DNA of 64,000 nt, taken from Heterobilharzia americana (lineage: Eukaryota > Platyhelminthes > Trematoda > Strigeidida > Schistosomatidae). Under the pieces are notes generated by a model, which searched no databases, was not told where the DNA came from, and saw nothing but the letters and a program-made list of their open reading frames with translations. The stretch spans positions 48,455,998 through 48,519,997 of the forward strand of contig OX104129.1 of NCBI GenBank assembly GCA_944470555.2. The letters are read 5' to 3'. A program made the position numbers and the translations under genes. Position 1 is the stretch's first letter; every line of letters starts with the position of its first letter. Of this stretch, positions 25,005 through 36,295 are shown one piece after another.

Positions 25005-25120
25005 TGAAGAACCATGGAAAACCCCGGGGACATTGGGGAGAGCTTCTCAGCAGTGCGCACCCACGACCCTGCCAAGAGTTAAGCCCAGGAACGTCACGAT
25101 TTATAAACATTATTGGTCAA
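25005..25120 (-). repeat. tRNA-headed SINE, family 2, fragment
   Basis: The minus strand carries the tail block GGTTTTCCATGGTTCTTCAACTG, and at 25050-25075 GCACTGCTGAGAAGCTCTCC. The middle of the hammerhead, including GAAAC and the stem III palindrome, is deleted. Confidence 0.55.
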
Positions 25121-25564
25121 CTGACTGAAACCATTAAAAACGCTACACAAAATGAAAAATATTTGAGGTGATCTTACCAATAACGTACTGTTTACTTAGT
25201 AGTATCTCTAGGTCATCGGGTACCCATTAAATATAGTTCTGTGATTAACAGATACATTTTTGTTCTTGGTTGGAATTCTGTCTAACATTTTGCCAGCTTT
25301 TGTTCAACTGTTTATTCTCCACTCAAATATTTTTGACAGATGACAAAATGTCAGCTTAATTTCCTGTAGAAATTACCTGGTCAATATCACGCCACTATAA
25401 TTTTCCTTAGAAGCTAATAATTACTGAAGTTATGATCTTTGCAATCATCTCCAGAATCCAGAATTCCGTATCAAAAGAAACCCCTATCTTTTGGTATAGG
25501 CGTAGTGAAACCCCATATGAATGAAAAGTATACTACATTCCCCTACCTGGTTCTCACCGTTAGA

Positions 25565-25798
25565 TGTTGTCAGATTATTATCAGCTTGACTGTCTAAGAT
25601 AGCCTTAGTTTGGCAGACTTGTATTGATACTAGGTGATGTTTGAAGTTGAAATGAAAATGTGGGCTGCCACAAGACTCGAACCAGCTACCTCCGGATTGC
25701 TAGCCCTGGTGTTTTCTATCAGTTGAGCTACGAGATCCGTCTACTGACCAGCTTTTTATTTCACTTCAGTCACCATGGGCTTCGCCTGGCTGCTACGT
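25565..25798 (-). repeat. tRNA-headed repeat, family with the TTCGCCTGGCTGCT module
   Basis: On the minus strand, GTAGCTCAACTGATAGA (A-box-like) and GCTGGTTCGAGTCTTGTGG (B-box-like) sit at about 25665-25732. This is a good tRNA-like head of a SINE, but not a tRNA gene, since no cloverleaf was found. A CATCAG..GACTGTCTNAGATAGCC module at about 25577 recurs at 25908, in inverse at 25998 and at 28655. Confidence 0.6.
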
Positions 25799-26124
25799 GA
25801 ATTCGTGATGCGTTAGTATCACTTGATCGCTCTCACACTGGCTACTCAACCAGGACTTCTCATCGCAATCCAAACTACTTGAACTAGAAAGGAGTAGCTC
25901 ACATTGATCATCAGTTCGACTGTCTCAGATAGCCGTGGTTTGGTAAACTTTAATTATCACGCAGTATCAATACAAGTTTGCTAGACCACTGTTATATAAG
26001 ATAGTCGAACTGATGATCAATATGAGCTCCCTCTCTCTAATTCAAGTAGTTTGGATTGCCATGAGAAGTCCTGACTGGGAGGCCTTTGCAAGTACGATCA
26101 AGAGATAGTAACATATCACGAATT
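25799..26124. repeat. Large near-perfect palindrome
   Basis: The left arm 25799-25951 is the reverse complement of 25972-26124, with a 20-base spacer. Easily checked anchors are GAATTCGTGAT against ATCACGAATTC, AGGACTTCTCAT against ATGAGAAGTCCT, and CATTGATCATCAGTTCGACT against its complement. The left arm is the end of the tRNA-headed repeat just upstream, so the palindrome is two copies of that repeat in inverse order. Confidence 0.8.
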
Positions 26125-27160
26125 CATATGGCAGTTGAGTAAAACTCCTGGTGATTGAAGTGAAGTGGAAACCTGGTCAGTGGAAACCTTTATCCCCAAA
26201 CTATTGGTGTTTGAAAAGTCACCTGAAAACAGGAAGTTTGAATAATTATGATTTAAATCAATCCTGGGTAAAATGTAAGCCACTGAATACAAATTTACTG
26301 GTTCAACCATCCTTTTAGTATTTTATTGAGTTGCTACGATGTACTGGTTTGTGTTCATTCATTAGGTCACGGACTAGAATTCCACTCTACTTACCGAAGT
26401 GTAGGTAGTTCAGTAGCATACTAGCACTCAATCAATACTCTAGGTACATTACCCTGAAAATGGAACGTATATTTGGCTATCGAGTTCCATTACAAACACT
26501 ATGTTTTTTAGTGTTTGTATAATATATCAACTTGTGTTAAAATTTCGTGGTTATTTGTCCTTTAAAGCCATGATCATGAACCGAACATACACACGGAAAA
26601 GCCAATAATCTTCAAAACTTATCGCATGACATACTAGTTTGTTACGTCGTTTCACATTTGTAAAATTAAGTTGTTCTACGATGAAATATGATCCATTTTT
26701 AATTTGTTCTCGTTTTACGTAATCAACACCAAGTTGCTCCAAAAGTTTTCCATAGGTGTAATGTCAATATAGATGTCAATTTCAATTTTTCGCTTTTTAA
26801 CTTTCGACTGCTCTCTATTTATCATTCTCTAGGCTAATAGTTAGTGACGAAGAAGTACGTAGCAAAAGAAGGCGAAAAATAACAGCATCATATGCACTTT
26901 ATTCAGAAATGATAGGGTGATTTTCCTTTCCGCCTAAGTATGTTTCTCTTTCCTCTCCCATCCTCCTCCCTCTACTAATCCTAACTTAATTATAGAGAAA
27001 GTAATCAAATTGAATCGCTATCAACAACAAGTTATTGGTTTAGATACGTTAATGAAACTACTCACATTGATTGCTCACTGAAGAGCAACCAACTTCATGT
27101 TTGAATTCTATCGATTACTCTGCAATATGACCCTCAGGCTACGATACTCACCATCGCGGT
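26125..27160. other. Gene-free stretch
   Basis: Short minus-strand frames at 26116-26310 and 26551-26742 show no family motif. No repeats were assigned. Confidence 0.35.
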
Positions 27161-27164
27161 GCAC

Positions 27165-27330
27165 TTTTGGTAGATTTTAGTTGGTTGGAGGCAATCGGCA
27201 GGAGTCCGTAGACCTAAGTTTCGGTTTCATTGGCACTCATCAGCAAGATGTATCTGCAAATTTGAGAGAAGTGATGCCCCCTCTGAGATCCGAACCGTCA
27301 TCATCCAGTTTTGTAATCAACGACGTTACC
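27165..27330 (-). repeat. SINE-like repeat with a third type of hammerhead motif
   Basis: The minus strand reads CTGATGAGTGCC, then a short run, then CGAAACTTAGGTC and TACGG (complement of about 27208-27242). Both conserved core blocks (CTGATGA and GAAAC) and a GGTC cleavage-site triplet are present, and ACTTAGGT is one change from the palindrome ACCTAGGT. Stem II is poor. A GATCCGAAC-type B-box relic lies at about 27289. Only one other partial copy, near 4367, was noticed. Confidence 0.45.
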
Positions 27331-27875
27331 ATTCAGGTATTTGTACCGCTATTGACCTCCTGTAAGACTGCATTATATGATGAAGGGATCATTTATTTCC
27401 ACCACCGAAAACTGAACTAAGTACCTCATAACCTCACGTGATGAAATAAATCACCAAATAATGAATAAACCATGATATCGAAAGTGTATTTTGTATAACA
27501 TATAAGTAACTGTATTCTTGAGTATGTCTGTCACATAAATATTTGTTATGTTAGGCTGCTGCTTTAATTCCCTAGTTCGATGTTGAAATGTTTTCTATGC
27601 ATAACCTAAGCTGAAGAAGCGCTTTTACTTTGGAAATCTCCGATTTTGGTCATAAGTTAAATAAATTTTACTTCCTAACTGAATGCATTTATTTCGATGT
27701 GTCGAAATATATTTATACTTTTCGGATAGCTAAAATAAGTTAATATAATTGAGTTTTTGGGCTCGCGAACATAAAATCGCTTTTCTTTTTCTAAATACTG
27801 TTTCAATTGTGAAATGTTGATTTCCTCAAATAATGTTAAATGTTTCAAATTATTTTTCACCGTGGATCGATATTA
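27331..27875. other. Gene-free stretch
   Basis: Nothing recognised on either strand. Confidence 0.35.
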
Positions 27876-27879
27876 GATC

Positions 27880-28090
27880 AAGGACCACTAGAAATTTGAG
27901 AGCACTAAACGGCTGTTTCATCGTAGTTTGGAACTTCTCAACTGCAGGCGTCTAAAAATCCACAAAAGGCTGAGTCTAGGACTATCAGATCTCGCCGCAA
28001 GGATATTCCCATTCGACTACTTACATGGAATCCAGTGTTTCTGGTTTCCCTATCTAGTACCCAGAGCTTCTACATGTCCTGCCAACTAAT
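27880..28090 (-). repeat. tRNA-headed SINE, family 2
   Basis: The minus strand reads AGTTGAGAAGTTCC, a stem II relic, GATGAAACAGCCGTTTAGTGC (complement of 27903-27955). GAAAC is intact here and the stem III palindrome ACAGCTGT has become ACAGCCGT. The 5' core is TTGAGAAG, with C3 and G8 changed. The head near 27985-28020 is decayed. Confidence 0.6.
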
Positions 28091-29390
28091 AGCAGTTCTT
28101 GATAAAAGTCTCCATGAAATCAGTCAGTCTTCACATACCATCAATCAGATCTATATTATCTATCTTGTTTTTCGTAAATCTGGAGAAAAAGAAGGAATAT
28201 AATGTGCCCCTTCGTTTAAAAATATGTTTCACTGTATCCACGTCCACTGTTTCAGTTCATTACTAGTTGAAGTTTATTTCCACTTCGATATTTGTTGTGA
28301 CGTTCTTTACTAAGCTTGAACGGAATCCCCCTAGTTATTTTACTACAACAGTAATTAATATGCTCAAAGATACGATGTTGGACTTTCGGTATTTATCATT
28401 CGAGATCACTTCTAATCCCATTGAGATACACCAATTTTCACTAATGGATTTCAAAAAAAACCTGCAATCTTCTTATGACACTTACCTTCGTTATGCTACT
28501 TGCAGCTGTCACTACTATAAGTAATGTTGAGGCCTACTTTCACATCTTACACTAAACTTTTGTTTGAAACTGTAATCTGATTGAATGAATTTCAAGAAGT
28601 CAACGGAATGCTCGGATAACTGGTACTAGATAAAACTATATTAGCTTTCATTATCATTTGACTACCTGAGATAGCCCTAGTTTACAGACTAATATTTTAT
28701 ACTGGTGAGATGAAAATCTGAACCGCTGCCGGACTTCCATCTCACCTTCAGTCATCACCCAGTACATATTAGTTTTTATACTTAACTCCTTTTTAGTGTC
28801 ATTTAACTCCTAAGACGTGAATCATTACTACCAATATTAGTGCTGTCGTTTATCGTTCTTTATTGTTATTAATGACATCAACTGTTTACATTTCCTCTTA
28901 AAATCTACATCCTCCACAGATATCGTATTTATGTATATATCTTCGACTTGAAGATGAAAAAATGAAGAAAAAATGAAATATCTTCTCTAGACCTCTTTTT
29001 TGTTGTTCCCAAGGGAGTCGTTCACCTCTCATGATAGGATGTCTCAACATCTTGTTTAAATTTTACTCATTCTCTGTCTGTTATTTGCATTCATTCTTAT
29101 CTCTAGTTTTATTTCATTGAACCGTTAAGTATTATGGATTTGATCAGAGAAGTATTGTCATTTATCCCATGCTATTTATTCCCTTAGACTTAAGCTCTGG
29201 AAGGCTAAAACGATTATTCAGTTAGGAGGGAAGTCACTAAGAGGTGAAAAATATTTCACTAGATTAGTACAAACTAATTTAGCGAAGAAAATTCGCTTTT
29301 CTACAAGTCACAATAACTGTACTATGGTCCTTACATTTATATTTATTTGTATTATTGATTAGTCTCTCTATATCACCAAGTTGCAAGTGA
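28091..29390. other. Gene-free stretch
   Basis: A relic of the GACTACCTGAGATAGCC module lies at about 28660-28760. The frame at 28267-28524 was read and rejected. No other structure was found. Confidence 0.35.
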
Positions 29391-29394
29391 ATGC

Positions 29395-29665
29395 AAATAC
29401 TCAACGACGGCGTTGGATGAAAGTCGCCCTACATCGCGAGTTGACAGAAGTAGCAAAGTGTGGACCATTGAATTCCGACCCGGTGGGTCAGTGACAACTT
29501 GCTCGCCTCGAAACCTTGAAGGCTCAGGGTTCAAATACCAGTCTGATGACAGGTATACACTGCTGAGGAGCCGCATACTAGGATGGACCAGCTTTCCAGT
29601 GATCCCAGGTCTTTAGTGGTTTTCCAATTAATGTCAACTCGTAATGAATATCACCTTGAAAAAGG
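29395..29665 (+). repeat. tRNA-headed SINE, family 2, long copy
   Basis: The 5' module GACAGAAGTAGCAAAGTGTGGACCATTGAATTCCGACC is shared with the copy at 37.8 kb. A B-box-like GGGTTCAAATACC lies at about 29527. The hammerhead 5' half, CACTGCTGAGGAG, is intact at about 29557-29569; the 3' half has become GGATGGACCAGC. The tail TTCCAATTAATGTCAACTCGTAATGAA matches other copies. Confidence 0.75.
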
Positions 29666-30384
29666 CATGTTCAAGGAGGAAACAGCCATTCGTTTCTAGT
29701 ATTCGAAGAAGATTGCCTAGTCATAGGGCTTATAAGAAGAAAATATGCAGCCGATCATGATTGTGATTCATGATCGGAGTAAAATATTACGACATTTTAG
29801 TGGCAAATTGGAACTGGCACATATAAGGTGAGAACAATAACAATAATCAGTCGATCTTTCCAAAAGCATTTCTAGGCACTATCTTCCCTGACTGCTCATA
29901 GGAGGATACATGTCAAGCAACAGCCTCTTCTTGAACGGCTTAGTAAAATATGATCATGTCACTTCCCCAAAAACTTCTTTCGAAATTCTACACAATATCA
30001 AACAGAACGACCCGAAAGAAGTTGGGTTCGTATAGAAGGGGCGTTGGTAATCTAGCAATCAAAGCCCGAACCCTGGGTACAAAAGGCATATGACCAATCT
30101 TTTATTTTACTATAGCCACTATTTTTCTTTCATATCCTTCATTGCTTCAATATTCATCTTACTCTTATTGACTGGTTACTGTTACTGTTCTTACCTTATG
30201 GCTTACTTTTCTACATATATATGTCTTAGTTCCAACTTCTCATTATATTCTCGTAATATTTACCCCGATCATTAATTACTTTTCTTAACTTAGTAGTTAC
30301 CATCGTAATCGGCTACTTTTTTTTTCTTTACTGACTCCATGATTAGGCAATCTCTTTCTAATTCTGTTTCCTCTTTGAACCTCG
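29666..30384. other. Gene-free stretch
   Basis: No gene was recognised. TGATCATGATTGTGATTCATGATC at about 29753 is a short palindromic patch. The frame 30090-30275 is hydrophobic but has no known motif. Confidence 0.35.
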
Positions 30385-30640
30385 GTTGAAGGATCACTGA
30401 AAACCTGGGGGCACTGGACAACTGTTTTACCCTAGTATGGGACTCCTCAACTATGCGAACCTATGACTCCTTCAGGAGTCGAGCCTAGGATCTCCAAGTT
30501 TCACGGCTAGCATGTTGCTATTGAGCCACTGAGTCGGAATCCAGTGGTTCATATTTTCCTACTTCTGTCATTTCGCTATATAGCGTGAGCATCCAATTCC
30601 GTCACTAGATATTTGTGCCCACCTGCAACTTGGAGATGAT
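30385..30640 (-). repeat. tRNA-headed SINE, family 2
   Basis: The minus strand has head blocks GACTCAGTGGCTCAATAGC and CTAGGCTCGACTCCTG (A and B boxes), then GCATAGTTGAGGAGTCCC, stem II loop ATACTA, GGGTAAAACAGTTGTCCAGTGC and the tail. C3 is T and the G12 position is changed (GTAAAAC for CGAAAC); otherwise the ribozyme frame is easy to see at about 30415-30465. Confidence 0.75.
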
Positions 30641-31290
30641 GACCTAGCAAAGACTAACTAGTCAACAGTGGACTTACTTATCGTTAATATAAATACGATT
30701 GTACAGCTGTTGAAAATGATTTGTCAGAAAGCGATTTTTCTTCCTTTAGTTACTTTATGTTGTTTTGAATGGTTCAATGGGCTTTCTATTGTAGGTATTT
30801 AGACCCTTTTGTACACTGGTTTCAGTTTTTTCTTTCGATAATTATTTTTTAAAATTGCATTCTTCATATGAATCAGACATACTCAAGAATAAATTGAGCG
30901 CATATATGTATGTTTGTGACCGCTTTGTTAAGAACTGCTCTTGAGTTTGTAAATAACAGAATGCCTCAATAAATTTTTAGCTCATGAAGACAAATTTAGT
31001 TGTAATGTCTCCTGTGAATTGGATGATTTTGTCTGGAAGCCTTTAATTGTATTACCACTGTTTACGCTTATATGTATCTATTATCCATTCTGATGATGTG
31101 AACCTTGACCATGTTGTCGTTTCTCGTAGTTTTTAATAGTTTGTAATTTTGGTCTACTCCAATGTACTTATTAATTTTTGATTGACATGAATGTTATTAA
31201 TGGCAGTTAACTGCTAAACCTTTTTTGATGTTGATAATACTAGAATTTTATTGCAGCACTCACGTGATTATGATTTTCTATGAATGACTT
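30641..31290. other. Gene-free stretch
   Basis: Nothing recognised on either strand. Confidence 0.35.
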
Positions 31291-31434
31291 TAAAGGCCAC
31301 CCTAACAACAACTCATACAAGTAATCAGATTTATATATTTTATGAAAATCTCTCTATCCAGCCTAAATGAAGAAACCTAATTGGTTATTTCTATCGTTGC
31401 TAGGGTGGTCTTTAAAGTCGTCCTTTTGTATACA
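31291..31434. repeat. Foldback element, full copy (about 140 bp)
   Basis: The left end GACTTTAAAGGCCACCCTAACAACA is answered by the right end TCGTTGCTAGGGTGGTCTTTAAAGTC, an inverted pair. The inner arm AAGAAACCTAATTGGTTATTT is the inverse of the AATAACCAATTAGGTTTCTT module of other copies. No coding capacity. Confidence 0.75.
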
Positions 31435-32290
31435 CTGATTGTTTGATTATCCTTTCTGCACACTTACGGCTAACCTACTGGACTGAACACAAGATGAGAT
31501 AATCCCAACCCTTTTACCAACAGTTCTTTTTTCTGACTCACAGTCAGTGTGTTCATATACTTGAACAAAATGCCTAAAACAGAGACATTCAGGCTATGGA
31601 AATAAGGGACACGGTGTACAGTTATTTAATGGAGTACTTTCCAACTCTCCTAAAGAATTTAGTGCTGAAGATGTCAACAAGCCTGGTAATAAATAGAACG
31701 TCCATGACAAAATATCAAACTTCGAAGGACATCAAACCACCATAATGCCACATAATAATTATTCAGTAAGTTTTTTTCAAGGTAAATACAATAACTGACA
31801 AAAATATACCCCGTCAAAACTTATATTTGGTCCATTATAACACTGAAAGTTGGATGTTTAAGAACTTTATATTTTGTTTTCTTTATCCAAACTTTCCACA
31901 TTGTTCCTATTGAATTCATGCATACATTTGTTCACATCTGTTGATATTGGAAAAGATACGCTATGAAATGCAACGAGAACACTTCACCTGTTATCGGTAT
32001 AAGAACTTCCCATGTCATCAAGACAAGTTGCCAAAATGTTTTATGAAGAGGTTCTCATAGCTTGCTTTTTACTGAAATTCGTGTTGACGATGCTTTCGAG
32101 AAATATAAGGAAAAATTCACGGTCAAATCGTCTAACGTAAAGAACACAACACTGCCACTAACTCATAGCTTCCCTTAAAAACAAACCTGTGGTCTTTCAG
32201 TCAGTGGACCCGATTTTTCTATCTAATGTTTGCCTATAATGTTAATCACCTTAGTTTCATCTAACTACCTTTAAAATTGCTTTTTAACAG
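31435..32290. other. Probable intron DNA upstream of the SAC exon
   Basis: No upstream exon of the phosphatase was found here, although the family would predict one ending shortly before the acceptor at 32290. A TTTAAAATTGCTTTTTAACAG acceptor tract closes the stretch. Confidence 0.4.
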
Positions 32291-32489
32291 CCCAAGAAGA
32301 AAATCAAGAAGCGTTCAATAAGTATTGGTCAAAACACTTCCAAGAATATGAACGTATACTTATTGTTAACTTGTTGAGTTCTGGGCGTAAACATCGTGAA
32401 ACTATATTGACTGATGCATTCGTACGTCATATCTTACTATCAAAGAATGAACGTTTAGCTTACATCAATTTTGATTTTCATGATTTTTG
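32291..32489 (+). CDS. INPP5F: SAC-domain phosphoinositide phosphatase, INPP5F/SAC2-like, internal exon
   Basis: An internal exon of 199 nt between a TTTTTAACAG acceptor and a G|GTGAGT donor. It starts with two bases of a split codon, gives 65 residues, and ends with two bases (TG) that would complete a Cys codon. The peptide contains a HFQEYERILIVNLLSSG segment, then DAF-RHILL and AYINFDFHDF. In SAC phosphatases the FDFH(x)xC segment lies about 40 residues before the catalytic loop, and the spacing DAF..LL..Y.xFDFH matches INPP5F/SAC2 better than SAC1. The enzyme family removes phosphate from inositol lipids on endosomes and the plasma membrane. The product here is partial. Confidence 0.75.
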
Positions 32490-32847
32490 GTGAGTTATTC
32501 TGCTAATTTGTTTCACTGTATGGAGTAACATATCTATAATTTTACCTCTCTTATGCCAAGAAGCATATATCAGAATAACTTAGTGGTCACTGGCTTACGG
32601 GATTGGTTGAATTTACAGATAGAATTTGCTAATGACTGGTGAAAAAAGTGAAGTTTAGGTACTAGGTATCTTGATAATTACTTCTAACAGTGTAAGATCA
32701 CATGTATAAGTACTGCATTCCTAGTGGTTCTTTGAAATGTTGAATTAAAAAAGTACCATTTTTAATTGATTCTTTCAATGAACTAGAACTGTAATAATAT
32801 TTTCGCTTATATTTAAAGCAACGCTTAGTAATACTGAATAACTAATG

Positions 32848-32965
32848 GCTTTAAAGTCCATCTTAGCAACAGCTTAAATAACCAATTATTTTTCTTCATT
32901 TTAGCTGGAAAGACATATTTTCACAACGTAGAGAAGTCTTATTGTTCATTTCAATTGTAAATAAG
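32848..32965. repeat. Foldback element, diverged copy
   Basis: Left arm GGCTTTAAAGTCCATCTTAGCAACA with AACCAATTATTTTTCTTCATTTTAGCTGG, right end AAGGTGGCCTTTG. The right arm is incomplete. Confidence 0.55.
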
Positions 32966-33037
32966 GTGGCCTTTGTTATCATTCCTGATAACGTCTCTAT
33001 AAACACATAAATGTTCAAAGGTGGTTTGCATCACAAA

Positions 33038-33300
33038 CTAAAAACAGGTGAAGAACCACTGAAAATGGGGCACGCAAAAAACATGTTCCTTTCTAGTGTA
33101 GGATTTCCTAACAATGCATACTTTCTGTATCTAGGACATTCGCATATTGTATTGATCTCTGAGTCAGAATCTAATGCTTGGTACTTCTTACTTCAGTTTA
33201 TTCCCAGTGTAGGCTGATCCCCATCATGCAGCCTCATCGACAAGTTTCTGTCCACACATTTGACTTGACTAACATGTCACTAGAACTTTGAATAATCCAT
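33038..33300 (-). repeat. tRNA-headed SINE, family 2, badly decayed
   Basis: The plus strand starts with the complement of the family tail (GAAGAACCACTGAAAAT) and runs through CATTTCTAGTGT-like matter to CTCTGAGTCAGAATCTAATG, the complement of a head like that at 30.5 kb. No ribozyme core remains. Confidence 0.45.
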
Positions 33301-33771
33301 CTTGAAACAAATCGTCAATCATCACTGACTTGTTATTTGGGTTTGAGAACGAATACCCACTGTGACAAGTTGATAAAATTGGAGAAATGTGAACTATTGG
33401 ATTTTAACTGAGTGAGTGAATGCACTGTGATATTTATCAAACTTCTAAATCCCCGTATACGCATGAATATGGTAGCAACAAATTACTGTTCCCTAAGTTT
33501 CAAAAATTGTTTTCAGGTGTAAAAACCATACTTTTTATAAATGTATGCATTTGAATAATAAATGAAGTGATTTTGATTGAAATGTTAACAAATCGGTGAA
33601 CACAGACAACAGTAACATATCTGGACAAGTAGAACGGTATGGCAGAATAATGAGAACAGTTTAAGCGTTATAACAACTCAGCCTATTGATAGTTATCTGA
33701 ATCATATGACTTTCTAATTCATTTTCAACACTGACTTCTCATGTGACTAATTCCGTAGATAATTGCGACGA

Positions 33772-33870
33772 TTGACTCTAAAGGCCATCATAGCAGCAAC
33801 TAAAATAACCAATTAGGTTTTTCTTTTATTTTGGTTGGAAAGGTAGTTTTGTAATTACCATCTGTTGATA
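33772..33870. repeat. Foldback element, left half
   Basis: GACTCTAAAGGCCATCATAGCAGCAACTAAAATAACC and AATTAGGTTTTTCTTTTATTTTGG match the left arm of the family; the right arm is missing. Confidence 0.6.
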
Positions 33871-34124
33871 GGTTTTCGTGTAGCCTATAGATAGGTACGT
33901 TGTTGCAGGAAGGTACATAGAGCAGTGTGAGTTTAATGGTGACCACGACAATCTGGGGTGGGGGGGGGGAGAGGAAGAGAAAAACGTGAGCAGGCAAGTA
34001 CATAGGACGCACTTATATTTAGTAATAAAAGACAACTGACAAACGGTAGAGTTTGAAAACGAAGAGGTGAGACAATCTAATAATCGAGACTGGAAGATAA
34101 ATAAGATTTCAAATGTATTACAGC

Positions 34125-34330
34125 TTTTCAGATAATGTAAAAACCTAATTGTTTATTACGTTAGTTACTAGGTTGGTTCTTAAAAAGAGTGACTTTAAAA
34201 GCCACCATGCCAACTACCAAATTAACCAATTGGATTTCTTTATTCTGGTTGAACAGATGACTCTTTGATCAATCTAATACACCAAGTTAGCTATCATAGC
34301 AGTTTCTAGGGTGGTCTTTAGAGCGACTCA
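34125..34330. repeat. Foldback elements: right half followed by a full copy
   Basis: A right arm (AAAACCTAATTGTTTATTACG to TTGGTTCTT) at 34140-34186 is followed directly by a full copy 34189-34328: left arm GTGACTTTAAAAGCCACCATGCCAAC, right end GTTTCTAGGGTGGTCTTTAGAGCGACTC. Confidence 0.65.
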
Positions 34331-34504
34331 ATTGCAATGTCTCAAAAGTTATCTCATTTACAAAACATTCACTCGATTTCCCCTTCGGCTTTGCGCAATA
34401 GAAGACAAGTCCTATGCTCCCAGTCTTTTTATATATTTGTGACATGTTTATATGTAAATGAATTCTATGTCCGCAACGCACCATAGAGATGAAATAATGC
34501 ACAA

Positions 34505-34590
34505 TAATTAGCTTCACTTAGCATACATTTCGAAGCGAAAACAGCCGTTTCATCCTAGTATGGGACTTTTCACAGCAGTTCACTGGTACA
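34505..34590 (-). repeat. tRNA-headed SINE, family 2, ribozyme fragment
   Basis: The minus strand reads ACTGCTGTGAAAAGTCCC, ATACT, AGGATGAAACGGCTGTTTTC (complement of about 34525-34580). GAAAC and a near-complete stem III are present, while the 5' core half is disturbed by an extra base. The head is missing. Confidence 0.6.
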
Positions 34591-34889
34591 ATAGTATATA
34601 TAATAGTTCACCGTAGGTTATAAAACCGATTTAAAAAATGTAGTGACTCAGTTGTGACAGTCAAGGCTAATATCTCTTCTGTGCATAAAGATCTGGTTTT
34701 CACATTCAACTCGTATAGGCTTCTGGACAGTTAAACAGTCGGTATGCTTATTGTATTTATAGATAGACAAAGCAGGAAAATGGCTGTCTTATTGACATTT
34801 GACAGTTTAGTATTGGTTCTTTAATAAGCTATGAAAATATGATCAAAACATAATATCTATGATTCCCAGTAGTAACAACAGACACACTC

Positions 34890-35110
34890 AAGGTTTGACC
34901 AGAGAAAATACTCAGACTCATTGGCTGGACAATTAACACGTTCGCCGCTAGACCTAAAGTTCCTGTGTTCCACCCTCAGCAGTTCGTGGTTGTGTATCTT
35001 TGAGGAGTCTCATATGAGAAACAAGCAGCTGTCCGTTGCTCCCAAGTTCTCACTGGTTCTCCAACTGATGTCAGTCCATGATAAGCACTACCTTGGAATA
35101 TTGAAAAAGT
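34890..35110 (+). repeat. tRNA-headed SINE, family 2
   Basis: The B-box relic CTGTGTTCCACC lies at about 34962. The hammerhead region at 35000-35040 reads TTTGAGGAGTCTC, then GAAACAAGCAGCTGTCCG, so the palindrome CAGCTG and the GTC triplet survive but the spacing of GAAAC is altered. The tail CTCCAACTGATGTCAGTCC is typical. Confidence 0.7.
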
Positions 35111-35269
35111 CAGTATTATGAGTAAACGGAGATCGGATCGAATGGTTGTAAATTTGTCTCAAGGTGGAATATCGAATTGTCTAGTATTAGGTGAGCAGTG
35201 AAATCGATATACAGAGAATAATCATGAGATGAGGAGACAAAATTAAGAGATAATTCCATCTTACACCTA

Positions 35270-35415
35270 CCTACATATTGGTCTGGCATTTCAAACGATG
35301 GGCACTGGGTTCGAGACTCAAGGAGAACAAAACCACTCACTGATGTGCAGATATATCCAGCTGATAAGTCCCAGATAAGACGGAACGCGTGTGCTGGATC
35401 ACCAGGATCAATATA
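35270..35415 (+). repeat. Sm-alpha-like SINE with decayed hammerhead
   Basis: The B box GGGTTCGAGACTC (35308-35320) is good. The ribozyme region 35355-35402 reads ATCCAGCTGATAAGTCCC, AGATAAGAC, GGAACGCGTGTGCTGGATC. Stem I ATCCAG/CTGGAT is perfect, but CTGATGAG has become CTGATAAG and GAAAC has become GGAAC. Confidence 0.75.
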
Positions 35416-35809
35416 ACATGTGTGTATGTTTGTTTACTAAGGGTCAAATAATCATTATGTGACAACGGCTTGGATTTGTGTAAGTTGAAAAATTATATGA
35501 ATACGATATGATGTGTTACAGCATCAATAAACAAGTTCATGAACCTGATAAAGTATGAAAATAATAAACTTTTACCGATGAAATGAGAGAGACAAAGTTA
35601 AGGAACGGAATCAGATGAGTGATGAAAATGTGGAAGGAAAGTTCAGAAAGAATGTGTTAGTTCTATATTGTAGACTGGGATGCACAAAGTGGTTGCACAT
35701 AGTTTCTTTAAACACATCAGGTTTTATCTTGGTAATTCCTAAAATCTCTTCTATAAATAAGAGATAATCGTGCCCTTTTGATCGAAGGCAAGCGCTGGAC
35801 GATTGTCAT

Positions 35810-36000
35810 TAATTGTCACTGTGGTGACTACTGAAATAACCAATTGAACCTCTTTATTTGATGGAAATTCTCCTTTCCAATCATAATAATTAAACCTATT
35901 CTATTGTTTTAATCACTTCTAGGATGGCTCTTTCTCATGAGACACAAAATTCTAGTTGATTATGTCAGCAGCTGTTAAGGTGGCCTTTAGAGTTACTCAA
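35810..36000. repeat. Foldback element copies, overlapping
   Basis: A left arm (GTGACTACTGAAATAACCAATTGAACCTCTTTATTTGATGG), a right-arm relic (TTCTAGGATGGCTC) and a second right end (GCTGTTAAGGTGGCCTTTAGAGTTACTC) lie together, as though one copy was inserted into or duplicated from another. Confidence 0.6.
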
Positions 36001-36028
36001 TATGATTTAATGGCCATTAATTACTAAG

Positions 36029-36182
36029 TTGAGTGACTTTAAAGGTAACCATGACAACAACAACAACAACAACAGAAGTAACCGATTAAAGTTCTGCATT
36101 TTATGGTAAAACTGCCGTTCAAGTCGAAACAGAGAAACCTATTTGGTTATGTCAATCGTTGCTACGGTTCTCTTAAAGTTAC
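36029..36182. repeat. Foldback element, full copy with an (ACA)n expansion
   Basis: Left arm TGACTTTAAAGGTAACCATGACAAC, then an (ACA)n run, then arm AGAAACCTATTTGGTTATGTCAATCGTTGCTACGG and end TCTTAAAGTTAC. Confidence 0.65.
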
Positions 36183-36295
36183 TATATGCGAAAGGACTGA
36201 ACTATTTATCCATTTTGTATTTTCTTTGCCTAGCCAAATGGTTGTATATTACGAGCATGCTAATTAAGTACATCTGTCTGAAGAATATGAGAATA

